The notes beneath the pieces are model-generated. The model did no database searches and was not told the origin of the DNA. It saw only the letters and a program-made list of their open reading frames with translations. Source: CAYSCW01 sp964449165 (lineage in GTDB: Bacteria; Acidobacteriota; Aminicenantia; Aminicenantales; Aminicenantaceae). From it: 29,900 nt of DNA. Positions 6,786-13,964 of the stretch are shown here, piece after piece. Location of the stretch: assembly GCA_964449165.1 (NCBI GenBank), contig CAYVAT010000037.1, forward strand, positions 1 to 29,900. Direction: 5' to 3'. The translations under genes and the position numbers were made by a program. Positions within the stretch are counted from its first letter, which is position 1. Each line of letters opens with the position of its first letter.

Positions 6786-7052
6786 AAAGGTGCAGGATAA
6801 TGTCGGAGCGGCATTGAAGACCCCGACCCAGCCTACCCTAGCCTTCCTGAACCGTCCCTCGAGGAAATCTGACGCAGTCAGACGCCGAGGATGTCTGAGC
6901 ACGAAATCATTCAGTCAATAAAGCCTCCATAGTGCATAAATTTATATTACAAGAGACAAATGACCATGGGGAGTTCCGCAGGCGCCGAGAAGGACGGTGA
7001 AGGAATGGCGTTAAAAATCTGAACTAGAGCGGAGATATTATTCTGCACCTTT
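6786..7052. repeat. MITE-like non-coding element with 19-bp terminal inverted repeats
   Basis: The 361-bp gap between rseP and ispG holds an element bounded by AAAGGTGCAGgATAATgTC (6786-6804) and its reverse complement at 7034-7052 (17 of 19 match). Further in, 6841-6861 pairs imperfectly with 6986-7009 (CGAG..GGACGGT..AAGG type arms), and near the left side of the middle a short palindrome TCTGAC-GCA-GTCAGA is flanked by CCTCG/CGAGG. Together these would fold as one long imperfect hairpin. No credible ORF or transposase lies inside. The right end abuts the rseP stop codon (7053-7055). TA dinucleotides occur near both ends, but a clear target-site duplication is not visible. Confidence 0.65.
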
Positions 7053-8399
7053 CTACCAGGGCAGGAAGCTTTGCCAGCCATTAGGAAGCCTCTTTTGGAC
7101 ATCGTTGAGGATGACAAAAATGATCAAGAAAATGAAAATGGCAAAGCCGATCTTCATCACGACCTGCTTGAGTTTAAGGCTGAAATCCCTGCGAAAAATT
7201 CCCTCCAGTACAAGCACAAAGATCTGTCCCCCATCCAGCACAGGGATAGGAATCAGATTGACAATACCCAACTGAAGGCTGATAAAAGCGATCCAGACCA
7301 GCATGGCCATGAACCCCTGGCGAAAAGCCGCATAGGAGACGTTGGCAATCTCGATGGGCCCTCCTAGCTGACGTGTAGAAGCCTCTCCGACTAACAGATC
7401 CTTGACGAAGTTGACCACTAGGAAGGCTAGTTGCATATTCTGCTCGATGCTCCTATTTATAGCCTGGAAAAAGCTGTATCTTTTCTCCACAATCTTCGGG
7501 CCATGAAGAACGCCTATCTCCCCGATATCCCCTTTACGGCGAGGAGTCAGGTGAAGACTCAGAGTCCTTCCATTTCGTTTAATCAAGAGCTCGAGCTGTT
7601 TTTCCGGGCTTTTTTTGATAATTTCGATAAACTGATAATAGTAGGCAGGTTCTCCGTTAACGGCCAGGATTATATCTCCCGGCTTAAGCCCTGCCTTTTC
7701 CGCCGGGGAATGAGGCTCAACACTCATAATCTGGGTCATTATCTTCCCGACGAAGCCCGCATAGCCCATGTCATACCTGGTCTTGCTCTCTGTGGTGAGC
7801 TTCACCGTGAGGATCTCATGGTATCTTTTTATTTCCAGAGTTAATGTCTTATCAGGCTTTGTGCCCACGGTCAGTTCCACATCTGCCCAGGTCTTTGTCT
7901 TCTTGTTGTTGATACTGAGAATTTCATCATCGATCTTGAGATGGGCTGACTCTGCTGGGGAGCCTGGCTCAATCCAGCCGATTACAGGCTTCTTCTCCTG
8001 GTATTCAGGAACACTCACTCCGACCATGTTGATAAAAGAAACCAACACTACTGCCAGGACGATATTCATCACAGAACCCATGACCAAAACCAGAAATCTC
8101 TGCCAGCGCTTCTTGGCCATGAAATCGCGGGGATCGACTTTAGTCAGGTCAACAGTTTCCTGTCCGGCATAGGCATCCTCTCCGGAGAACTTAACATAAC
8201 CTCCCATGGGGATCAGGCTGACTCTGTAATCGGTCTCCTTCCTTTTTATGCCAAAAAGCCGTTTCCCATAGCCCCAAGAAAAAACCTCTACTTTTATCCC
8301 CACCAGCTTGGCTGTGAAGAAATGGCCAAATTCATGGACAAAGACCAACACGCCAAAAACAATGGCAAAAGCAAATAATGTTCCGATGATTGAGCCCAT
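7053..8399 (-). CDS. rseP: RseP-type site-2 zinc metalloprotease with two PDZ domains
   Basis: A 448-residue intramembrane protease that cuts membrane-spanning substrates such as anti-sigma factors. The first helix carries the zinc motif H22-E-F-G-H26. A helix near residues 105-125 is followed by two PDZ domains: about 135-200, with G-S-P-A-E-S-A-H-L, and about 215-290, with H-S-P-A-E-K-A-G-L-K-P-G-D. The late helix N-L-I-P-I-P-V-L-D-G-G-Q supplies the third zinc ligand (Asp), and a final hydrophobic helix precedes the C-terminus. Two PDZ copies match the E. coli RseP layout. The ATG lies one base after the dxr stop, indicating tight translational coupling. The gene ends directly against a hairpin element, so its last few residues may have been shaped by that insertion. 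No RseA or sigma-E gene is in the window. Confidence 0.95.
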   Translation of the reverse strand: MGSIIGTLFAFAIVFGVLVFVHEFGHFFTAKLVGIKVEVFSWGYGKRLFGIKRKETDYRVSLIPMGGYVKFSGEDAYAGQETVDLTKVDPRDFMAKKRWQRFLVLVMGSVMNIVLAVVLVSFINMVGVSVPEYQEKKPVIGWIEPGSPAESAHLKIDDEILSINNKKTKTWADVELTVGTKPDKTLTLEIKRYHEILTVKLTTESKTRYDMGYAGFVGKIMTQIMSVEPHSPAEKAGLKPGDIILAVNGEPAYYYQFIEIIKKSPEKQLELLIKRNGRTLSLHLTPRRKGDIGEIGVLHGPKIVEKRYSFFQAINRSIEQNMQLAFLVVNFVKDLLVGEASTRQLGGPIEIANVSYAAFRQGFMAMLVWIAFISLQLGIVNLIPIPVLDGGQIFVLVLEGIFRRDFSLKLKQVVMKIGFAIFIFLIIFVILNDVQKRLPNGWQSFLPW

Positions 8400-8400
8400 T

Positions 8401-9558
8401 TTAGTACCTTTTTTTCAAGAGATTCATGCTACGCTGCCTTGTTTCCCGGTCCACCTCAAAGATATCCTCTAGACTCGTAACTTCTCTTTTTTGATGGTCT
8501 TCGAGAATCTCTGCCACTATTGTGAAGATATCCAGAAAACGTATTTTTCGATCCCGGAAAGCCTCAACAGCCACTTCATTGGATGCATTCAAGACCACAG
8601 GAACGCTCTGCCCTTGCTCCAGAGCATACCGGGCAAGGCCAAGAAGAGGAAATTTCTCAGCATCTGCCTTATAAAACTCCAAGACTCCAACCTGGGAAAG
8701 ATTAAGCGAAGGCAAAAGCGCCTCCTCTCTCTCGGGATAGGTCAAGGCAAAGAGGATAGGAATTTTCATATCTGTGGGGCTGAGCAGGGCCAGGACAGAG
8801 CCATCTTTCATTTCCACAAGTGAGTGAACAATGCTCTGGGGATGAATCAGAATATCAAGCTGCTGAGCCGGAACGCCAAAAAGCCAGCGGGCTTCTATAA
8901 GTTCCAGTCCCTTGTTCATCAAGCTCGCAGAATCAATGGTCACCTTTTCTCCCATTTTCCACCTCGGATGCTCCAGGGCTTCTTCCAGCGTCTTATTCTT
9001 CATCTCCTCAAGGGAAGTATGAAAAAAGGGGCCCCCTGAAGCAGTGAGAATGATTTTCCTGACGTTCTCCTTGCTCTCTCTCATCAAGCATTGAAAGATC
9101 CCGTTGTGTTCGCTGTCAACAGGGATGATCTCCGATCCAGAGTTTTGTGCTTCATCCTGAATCAAAGGACCAGCCGCCACCATGGACTCTTTGTTAGCCA
9201 GAGCCACTCTTTTTCCTGCTTTGACAGCAGCAAGAGTAGGTCTTAATCCTTTGATCCCAGTGATAGCAGAGACGACGATATCGTTCTCCTCAAAGCGGGC
9301 AACTTCCTCGGCTCCTTGCTCACCAAATACAATCTTCACAGCAAGATCCTTGCACAACCTCTTTAGCTCATCGGCCTTCTTTTCCTCCTCCACAGAGACA
9401 ATTTGAGGCCTGAATTTCTCAATCTGCTTGTGAAGAAGACTGATATTTCGTCCCGCAGCCAAGCCTGCTACTCTGAACCTGCGGCTAAAGCGCTCTACTA
9501 CCTGGAGAGTGCTTCGACCGATGGAGCCCGTAGCCCCAAGTATCGCAATATTCTTCAT
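8401..9558 (-). CDS. dxr: 1-deoxy-D-xylulose 5-phosphate reductoisomerase
   Basis: A 385-residue cytosolic enzyme converting DXP to MEP with NADPH, the first committed step of the MEP pathway and the target of fosmidomycin. The NADPH motif G-A-T-G-S-I-G is at 8-14. A-L-A-N-K-E-S-M-V and P-V-D-S-E-H-N-G-I-F-Q form the cofactor and metal-binding segments; the metal ligands are the Asp and Glu of D-S-E and the Glu of N-K-G-L-E-L-I-E-A. The substrate loop H-P-R-W-K-M-G is present. Length is normal. It lies 42 bases after cdsA and one base before rseP, the classic uppS-cdsA-dxr-rseP order. It works with ispG, downstream on the same strand, to feed isoprenoid diphosphates to UppS. Confidence 0.97.
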   Translation of the reverse strand: MKNIAILGATGSIGRSTLQVVERFSRRFRVAGLAAGRNISLLHKQIEKFRPQIVSVEEEKKADELKRLCKDLAVKIVFGEQGAEEVARFEENDIVVSAITGIKGLRPTLAAVKAGKRVALANKESMVAAGPLIQDEAQNSGSEIIPVDSEHNGIFQCLMRESKENVRKIILTASGGPFFHTSLEEMKNKTLEEALEHPRWKMGEKVTIDSASLMNKGLELIEARWLFGVPAQQLDILIHPQSIVHSLVEMKDGSVLALLSPTDMKIPILFALTYPEREEALLPSLNLSQVGVLEFYKADAEKFPLLGLARYALEQGQSVPVVLNASNEVAVEAFRDRKIRFLDIFTIVAEILEDHQKREVTSLEDIFEVDRETRQRSMNLLKKRY

Positions 9559-9600
9559 TTCTTTAGAAAAGAAAAACTGTTCCCCTCTTTATAATCCTCT

Positions 9601-10407
9601 TTACACCCACAAATAGCTGATGAAATAATAGAAAAATGGCGTAGCCAGCAGGAGGCTATCCATTCTGTCCAAAAAGCCCCCGTGTCCCAAGAGAAGGTGG
9701 GAAGAGTCCTTCACTCCTGCCGCTCTTTTGAACAGAGACTCCAGAGGATCGCTGATCTGGGCCACTACATGGACAAAAAAGCCGCAGAGAATGGCCTTCC
9801 AGAGCACAATCTCCGGGAGGAGAACAACCTGAGCTGCCACAGCTCCCACGCAGGCAAAAAGAATACCTCCAAAGCTTCCTTCCCATGTTTTGCGCGGACT
9901 TGCAATGGGAAAGAATTTCATGCGTCCTAACAGCTTACCCAAAATATACGCCCCTGTATCTCCCAGGAAGACAACCGATAGAAGAAAATAGATTGAAAAA
10001 GCCCCCCTCTCCTCCCTCAACAGATAAAAATAATTAAGTGTGAAACTAACATAGACAACACCCAGCAATGTGATGGCAACGGAAGAGGGAAAGGAAGGAA
10101 GTTTCTCGACTTTGTTGACCGTGAGGACATAATAGAAGCCGATGAACATGAGGCATGCTAAAAGAGCAAGCCCCAGAGGAATTTCCTGGAAAAAAAAGGA
10201 AGAGCCTATCACTAAAGCCAACGGAATCCCGACAACTAACTGGGGCATAAGTTTTCTCTTACGCGAGAGATTATAAAACTCCACGAGAGTGACAAGAATC
10301 AATATTTGCAAGACCACAAAAAATCCGATGCGGGGAAGGTACTGGACACTGAGAATGACGAAAACAAGAAGGATAAGAGCGATGGGCAATCTCGTCTGTA
10401 GACTCAT
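9601..10407 (-). CDS. cdsA: Phosphatidate cytidylyltransferase (CDP-diglyceride synthase)
   Basis: A 268-residue polytopic inner-membrane enzyme making CDP-diacylglycerol from phosphatidate and CTP, the branch point of phospholipid synthesis. Hydrophobic segments run through most of the protein (for example residues 8-45, 55-90, 105-125, 135-155 and 178-215). The family signature is complete near the C-terminus: S-L-F-K-R-x4-K-D-x5-L-G-H-G-G-F-L-D-R-M-D (about 224-250), with P-R-K-T-W-E-G-S-F-G-G before it. The start codon has no obvious ribosome site and lies 26 bases after uppS, consistent with translation as part of that operon. Confidence 0.95.
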   Translation of the reverse strand: MSLQTRLPIALILLVFVILSVQYLPRIGFFVVLQILILVTLVEFYNLSRKRKLMPQLVVGIPLALVIGSSFFFQEIPLGLALLACLMFIGFYYVLTVNKVEKLPSFPSSVAITLLGVVYVSFTLNYFYLLREERGAFSIYFLLSVVFLGDTGAYILGKLLGRMKFFPIASPRKTWEGSFGGILFACVGAVAAQVVLLPEIVLWKAILCGFFVHVVAQISDPLESLFKRAAGVKDSSHLLLGHGGFLDRMDSLLLATPFFYYFISYLWV

Positions 10408-10433
10408 TTGGCGAAAATAAAAGTCAAAGGGAT

Positions 10434-11216
10434 TTACTCGCTCCTTCTATGGGGATGAATATCACCGAACCTCCTTTCTCTTTTCTGGTAATCGACAACA
10501 GCCTGAAGCAGATGTTTTTTACGGAAATCGGGCCAGTATTCCTGAGTAATCCAGATCTCCGAATAAGCAATCTGCCACAGAAGAAAGTTTGATACGCGCT
10601 GCTCTCCGCTGGTGCGGATAAGAAGGTCAGGATCTGGTATCTCTGCGGTGTAGAGATACCTGGAGAATTTTTCCTCATTAAAACTCTCTACATCAAAGTC
10701 TCTTTCTTTGAGTATTTTCTTTATGCCATCGGCAATCTCGGTCCGCCCTCCATAGTTGAGTGCAAGAACAATGGTCATCCGCTCGTTGTCCTTGGTGAGC
10801 TCCTCGACTCTGTCGAGCTCTTTATGCACAGAAACCGGAATGCCGTCTCTCTGTCCGATCACCTTGAGACGGAATCTATTCTCGAGTAAAACTTTATCCT
10901 GTTTCTTCAGATACTCCTCCAGAAGCCTCCATAAGGTGGCCACTTCCCTCCTGGGTCTCTTCCAGTTTTCCTTGGAAAAGGCGTAGAGAGTAATGTATTT
11001 GATTCCCAGGCGGGCACAGGTTTCCACTATTTCCCGCACTGATTCTGCTCCTGCACGGTGGCCTTCAACCCTGGGCAAACTCCTCTTTTTTGCCCACCGG
11101 CCGTTACCGTCCATGATCACGGCCACATGCTGGGGGAGCTTTGAGAAGTCAATCTTGCCGGCAAGCTGATCTTCCTCACTGCCTGGTTCGATGAATCCTT
11201 CTAAGCTCTTTTGCAT
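10434..11216 (-). CDS. uppS: Undecaprenyl diphosphate synthase (cis-prenyltransferase)
   Basis: A 260-residue soluble enzyme that condenses isopentenyl diphosphate units onto farnesyl diphosphate to make the C55 lipid carrier for peptidoglycan and polysaccharides. Key motifs: V-I-M-D-G-N-G-R-W-A with catalytic Asp36, G-H-R-A-G, Y-A-F-S-K-E-N-W (78-85), L-N-Y-G-G-R, and R-T-S-G-E-Q-R-x-S-N-F-L-L-W-Q (201-215) with Glu220. It is the first gene of the uppS-cdsA-dxr-rseP cluster. The ATG has no ribosome site, and a consensus promoter ends exactly six bases before it, so a leaderless mRNA is predicted. No other in-frame ATG, GTG or TTG exists before the conserved core. Confidence 0.96.
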   Translation of the reverse strand: MQKSLEGFIEPGSEEDQLAGKIDFSKLPQHVAVIMDGNGRWAKKRSLPRVEGHRAGAESVREIVETCARLGIKYITLYAFSKENWKRPRREVATLWRLLEEYLKKQDKVLLENRFRLKVIGQRDGIPVSVHKELDRVEELTKDNERMTIVLALNYGGRTEIADGIKKILKERDFDVESFNEEKFSRYLYTAEIPDPDLLIRTSGEQRVSNFLLWQIAYSEIWITQEYWPDFRKKHLLQAVVDYQKRERRFGDIHPHRRSE

Positions 11217-11222
11217 TCCACA

Positions 11223-11251
11223 ATTATAGGAGCCTGAGGAGGAATTGTCAA
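11223..11251 (-). promoter_or_regulatory. Consensus sigma70 promoter of uppS at leaderless spacing
   Basis: On the minus strand TTGACA (complement of 11246-11251), a 17-base spacer and TATAAT (complement of 11223-11228) are both perfect consensus. Six bases then precede the ATG at 11216, so the canonical +1 is the A of the start codon. It lies in the 96-bp divergent gap between uppS and hypC. Confidence 0.75.
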
Positions 11252-11312
11252 AAACTATAGACCTGGGTTGCTGGATTTGGTAATCTATTCAGTCAAGGAA
11301 AAAGAGTCAAAA

Positions 11313-11534
11313 ATGTGCTTAGGAATTCCGGCTGAAGTAGTGGAAGTTGAACCCTCCAAGGAAGGCAAAGTGGTCTATCTGGGCACCAAAGTCAAAACAA
11401 ACTTCTCCCTTCTCGAAGATGTGAAGGTTGGAGACTGGGTGATCGTCCATGCTGGATTCGCCATCTCTAAACTGGAAGAAGAAGAAGCTCAGGAAACCCT
11501 GGCTCTCCTGAGGGAGCTGGCGGAGCATCAATAA
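11313..11534 (+). CDS. hypC: Hydrogenase maturation chaperone HypC/HupF
   Basis: A 73-residue chaperone that binds HypD and the Fe(CN)2CO intermediate and delivers it to the large subunit of [NiFe]-hydrogenase. The protein begins M-C-L-G-I-P-A-E-V, with the essential Cys2, and has the D-V-K-V-G-D-W-V-I-V-H-A-G-F-A-I beta-barrel segment and a C-terminal helix rich in Glu, all standard. The start at 11313 is fixed by the invariant M-C-L-G-I-P; a longer in-frame start at 11268 would bury the cysteine. An AAGGA purine run lies upstream. It is first in hypC-hypD-hypE but is followed by a 224-bp gap holding a hairpin repeat, unusual for an operon whose partners normally abut. Confidence 0.95.
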   Translation: MCLGIPAEVVEVEPSKEGKVVYLGTKVKTNFSLLEDVKVGDWVIVHAGFAISKLEEEEAQETLALLRELAEHQ

Positions 11535-11629
11535 TTCAGCTAAAAATATTCCGTTCTTATAACTCAGAGTAAGACTTTTGGCGAGGATGGAGAGGGATTG
11601 ATGCTTTTATTCAAGATTGTGCCCATCAG

Positions 11630-11704
11630 GCGTCGATTGCTGTCCATCCGAAGCCCATAGTGGTGGGTGGGAGGGTCTTGGCAAGGATGGACAACAATCG
11701 ACGC
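11630..11704. repeat. Hairpin repeat with a G-quadruplex-like loop (copy 1), plus a stray right arm upstream
   Basis: The 20-base arms at 11630-11649 and 11685-11704 are reverse complements with one mismatch (core TGTCCATCC / GGATGGACA). The 35-base loop carries GG-T-GGG-T-GGG-A-GGG at 11662-11675, a pattern able to form a compact parallel G-quadruplex. The segment 11640-11693 recurs at 23464-23517 with 52 of 54 identities. An extra degenerate right arm (GGCGAGGATGGAGAGG..GATGCTTTTATT) lies at about 11580-11611, suggesting an older tandem copy. The element occupies most of the hypC-hypD gap (11535-11758), which shows no gene. Confidence 0.8.
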
Positions 11705-11758
11705 ACTTATTAGCTCTCACGGAAATGAAAATGCTTCAAAGAATCAGGAGCTTTTGAA

Positions 11759-12880
11759 ATGAAAAGGCAAACTCCTGAGCAGACCGCCAGGCGACTGAGG
11801 GATAAGAAAGTCATCCAGGCTCTTCTCAAAGAAATAGAGAGCAGAACCAGAGTTCTCCCCGCCCCTGTCCATATAATGGAGGTCTGCGGCACACACACCA
11901 TGACCATCCACAGGTATGGGCTGAAGAACATGCTCAGGCAAGCAGGAGTTGAAATGCTCTCCGGGCCCGGATGCCCGGTATGCATAACACCCAACGAACT
12001 CCATGAGGCAGCCATAGATCTGGTCACAGGCAGGGAGAACTTCTTTCTTGCCACATTCGGCGATATGACCAGGGTACCCACTGAGATAGGCTCTCTTCAA
12101 ACAGTCGCCCCTGCTGCCGGTTCCATGGTAAAGATTGTCTACTCACCCATGGAAAGCCTTCTACTAGCCAGAGAAAATCAGGATAAAGAAGTCATCTTTT
12201 TTGGTGTCGGTTTTGAAACCACTATACCCTCTATCGCCCTGACCGTAAAAAAAGCCCATGCAGAGGGAGTGCAGAATTATTCAGTGCTTCCGGCTTTCTG
12301 GCAAATCCCTCCTCCCCTGAGGGCGATCGTGGAGGCCAAGGATACCTCAATCGACGGCTTTCTCTATCCGGGGCATGTCAGTGTCATTATCGGAGAAAAG
12401 CCGTACCGGTTCATTGCTGAAGAGTTCGGCATCCCGGGAGCTATAACCGGCTTTGAACCGGGGGATATCCTTCTCGCCATCCTTTCCATCCTGGAACAGA
12501 TAGATAAAGGAAAGCCCACAGTTGCTAATGAATATATGAGGGCGGTCAGGCCCTCGGGAAATCATTCCGCCCAGAGAGTTATCCATGACATCCTGAAAGT
12601 AAAGAACGCCCACTGGCGTGGCCTGGGTCTCATCCCGCAGAGCGGGTTGAGATTAAAAAAGAGATATGCCCGCTACGATTCTGAAGTCAAATTCAACCTG
12701 GATATAAAAGCAGGGAAAGGAGATCTTCCCGGCTGCCGCTGTGGGGAGGTTCTGCGGGGAAAAATCAGCCCTGCCCAGTGTCCGCTTTTTGCCAAGAAAT
12801 GCACTCCTGAATCGCCTTATGGCCCTTGTATGGTTTCCTACGAAGGTGCATGCCTCGCCTTCTTCAAGTATGACAGATGA
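11759..12880 (+). CDS. hypD: Hydrogenase maturation protein HypD
   Basis: A 373-residue iron-sulfur scaffold on which, with HypC, the Fe(CN)2CO unit of [NiFe]-hydrogenases is assembled. Conserved thiols are visible: Cys43 in M-E-V-C-G-T-H-T-M, and Cys72 and Cys75 in G-P-G-C-P-V-C. Near the C-terminus a cluster-binding region holds cysteines at 326, 328, 341, 348, 357 and 365. Central motifs G-V-G-F-E-T-T-I-P and G-F-E-P-G-D-I-L are present. Length is normal. The ATG has AGGAG about nine bases upstream. The last four bases overlap a possible early hypE start. The HypC partner lies upstream across a repeat-filled gap. Family assignment is secure. Confidence 0.96.
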   Translation: MKRQTPEQTARRLRDKKVIQALLKEIESRTRVLPAPVHIMEVCGTHTMTIHRYGLKNMLRQAGVEMLSGPGCPVCITPNELHEAAIDLVTGRENFFLATFGDMTRVPTEIGSLQTVAPAAGSMVKIVYSPMESLLLARENQDKEVIFFGVGFETTIPSIALTVKKAHAEGVQNYSVLPAFWQIPPPLRAIVEAKDTSIDGFLYPGHVSVIIGEKPYRFIAEEFGIPGAITGFEPGDILLAILSILEQIDKGKPTVANEYMRAVRPSGNHSAQRVIHDILKVKNAHWRGLGLIPQSGLRLKKRYARYDSEVKFNLDIKAGKGDLPGCRCGEVLRGKISPAQCPLFAKKCTPESPYGPCMVSYEGACLAFFKYDR

Positions 12881-12915
12881 AGCAGAACCACAAAAGCATG
12901 ATAAGGAGCAAAAAA

Positions 12916-13917
12916 ATGAAAAGCAGGATAATGAAAAAGGTCAGTTTGGAACTGGGAAGCGGCGGAAAGCTGATGAGGGATTTCATCGCCCAGAACATCG
13001 TTAAAACTTTCAACAATCCTTTCCTGGAAGAGTTATCCGACTCAGCCCATCTTCCCCGCCAAATTACCTTCACTACGGATGGCTATGTAGTGGACCCGAT
13101 ATTCTTTCCTGGCGGAGATATCGGGAGCCTGTCAATAAACGGCACAGTCAATGACTTGGTGGTCTCAGGGGCTTTGCCCCAATATATCTCCCTTTCTCTC
13201 ATCCTAGAGGAAGGTTTATCCTGGGACGATCTGGAAAGAATCCTCCGTTCTGTAAAAAGGGCAGCCAGAAAGGCTGAGGTGGAGATCACAACCGGCGACA
13301 CCAAGGTCGTTCGTTACGGCCAGGGAGATAAAATCTACATCACCACCTCAGGTGTTGGCATCACCATAGCCAAGCCGGCCGTAAAAAAAATTCGTGCAGG
13401 TGATAAAATCATACTCACCGGGACGCTGGGCGAACACAGCCTGGCAGTGATGCTGGCCAGGGGAGATTTCGGTTTGGAGGCAAAGGTTAAAAGCGATTGC
13501 GCTCCCCTTAATTTCCTTCTCCCTCTCTGGAAGAAAGGAGCCCTGTGGATGAGGGATATCACCCGGGGAGGCCTGGCCACTGTGCTTTATGAACTTGCCG
13601 AGAAAATACCCTTTGCTATCCATCTCGAAGAAGAAAACATTCCTCTTTCTCGCGCGGTAAGAGGAGCAAGCGAGCTGCTGGGAATCGATCCTCTCTATCT
13701 CGCCTGTGAAGGAAGGGCTGTCCTGGTTGTTCCCCGAAAAAAGGCGGAGCTCATGCTCGAAGACGTTCGGAGGGATAAACTGGGAAAGAGAGCCATGATT
13801 ATCGGTGAGATCGATGATAAAATGGGGAGGCCAAGCGAGCTTCTTCTTTCCACCTTATCAGGAGGAATGAGGTTGCTTGAACCCTTGACCTCAGAACTTC
13901 TGCCCAGAATCTGCTGA
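12916..13917 (+). CDS. hypE: Hydrogenase maturation protein HypE (carbamoyl dehydratase)
   Basis: A 333-residue ATP-dependent enzyme of the PurM/AIR-synthase fold that dehydrates the carbamoyl group placed on its C-terminal cysteine by HypF, giving the thiocyanate that becomes the CN ligand. The protein ends P-R-I-C, the invariant functional tail. The core has L-G-S-G-G-K, T-T-D-G-Y-V-V-D-P, G-D-I-G-S-L-S-I-N-G-T-V-N-D and R-D-I-T-R-G-G-L-A-T, typical of HypE. The start at 12916 is chosen because TAAGGAG lies seven bases upstream; an earlier ATG at 12877 overlaps the hypD stop. hypA, hypB and hypF and any hydrogenase genes are absent from the window. The following glycosidase-like gene, 47 bases on, is probably unrelated in function. 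Confidence 0.96.
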   Translation: MKSRIMKKVSLELGSGGKLMRDFIAQNIVKTFNNPFLEELSDSAHLPRQITFTTDGYVVDPIFFPGGDIGSLSINGTVNDLVVSGALPQYISLSLILEEGLSWDDLERILRSVKRAARKAEVEITTGDTKVVRYGQGDKIYITTSGVGITIAKPAVKKIRAGDKIILTGTLGEHSLAVMLARGDFGLEAKVKSDCAPLNFLLPLWKKGALWMRDITRGGLATVLYELAEKIPFAIHLEEENIPLSRAVRGASELLGIDPLYLACEGRAVLVVPRKKAELMLEDVRRDKLGKRAMIIGEIDDKMGRPSELLLSTLSGGMRLLEPLTSELLPRIC

Positions 13918-13964
13918 ACCATCTTTTTGACAAGGCAGGCTTTTTTCTCTAAACTCAAGGGAAA

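Noticed and set aside
11535..11758. A CRISPR-like or tandem-repeat array in the hypC-hypD gap
   Set aside because: Only one full hairpin and one partial arm are present; there is no regular repeat-spacer spacing.
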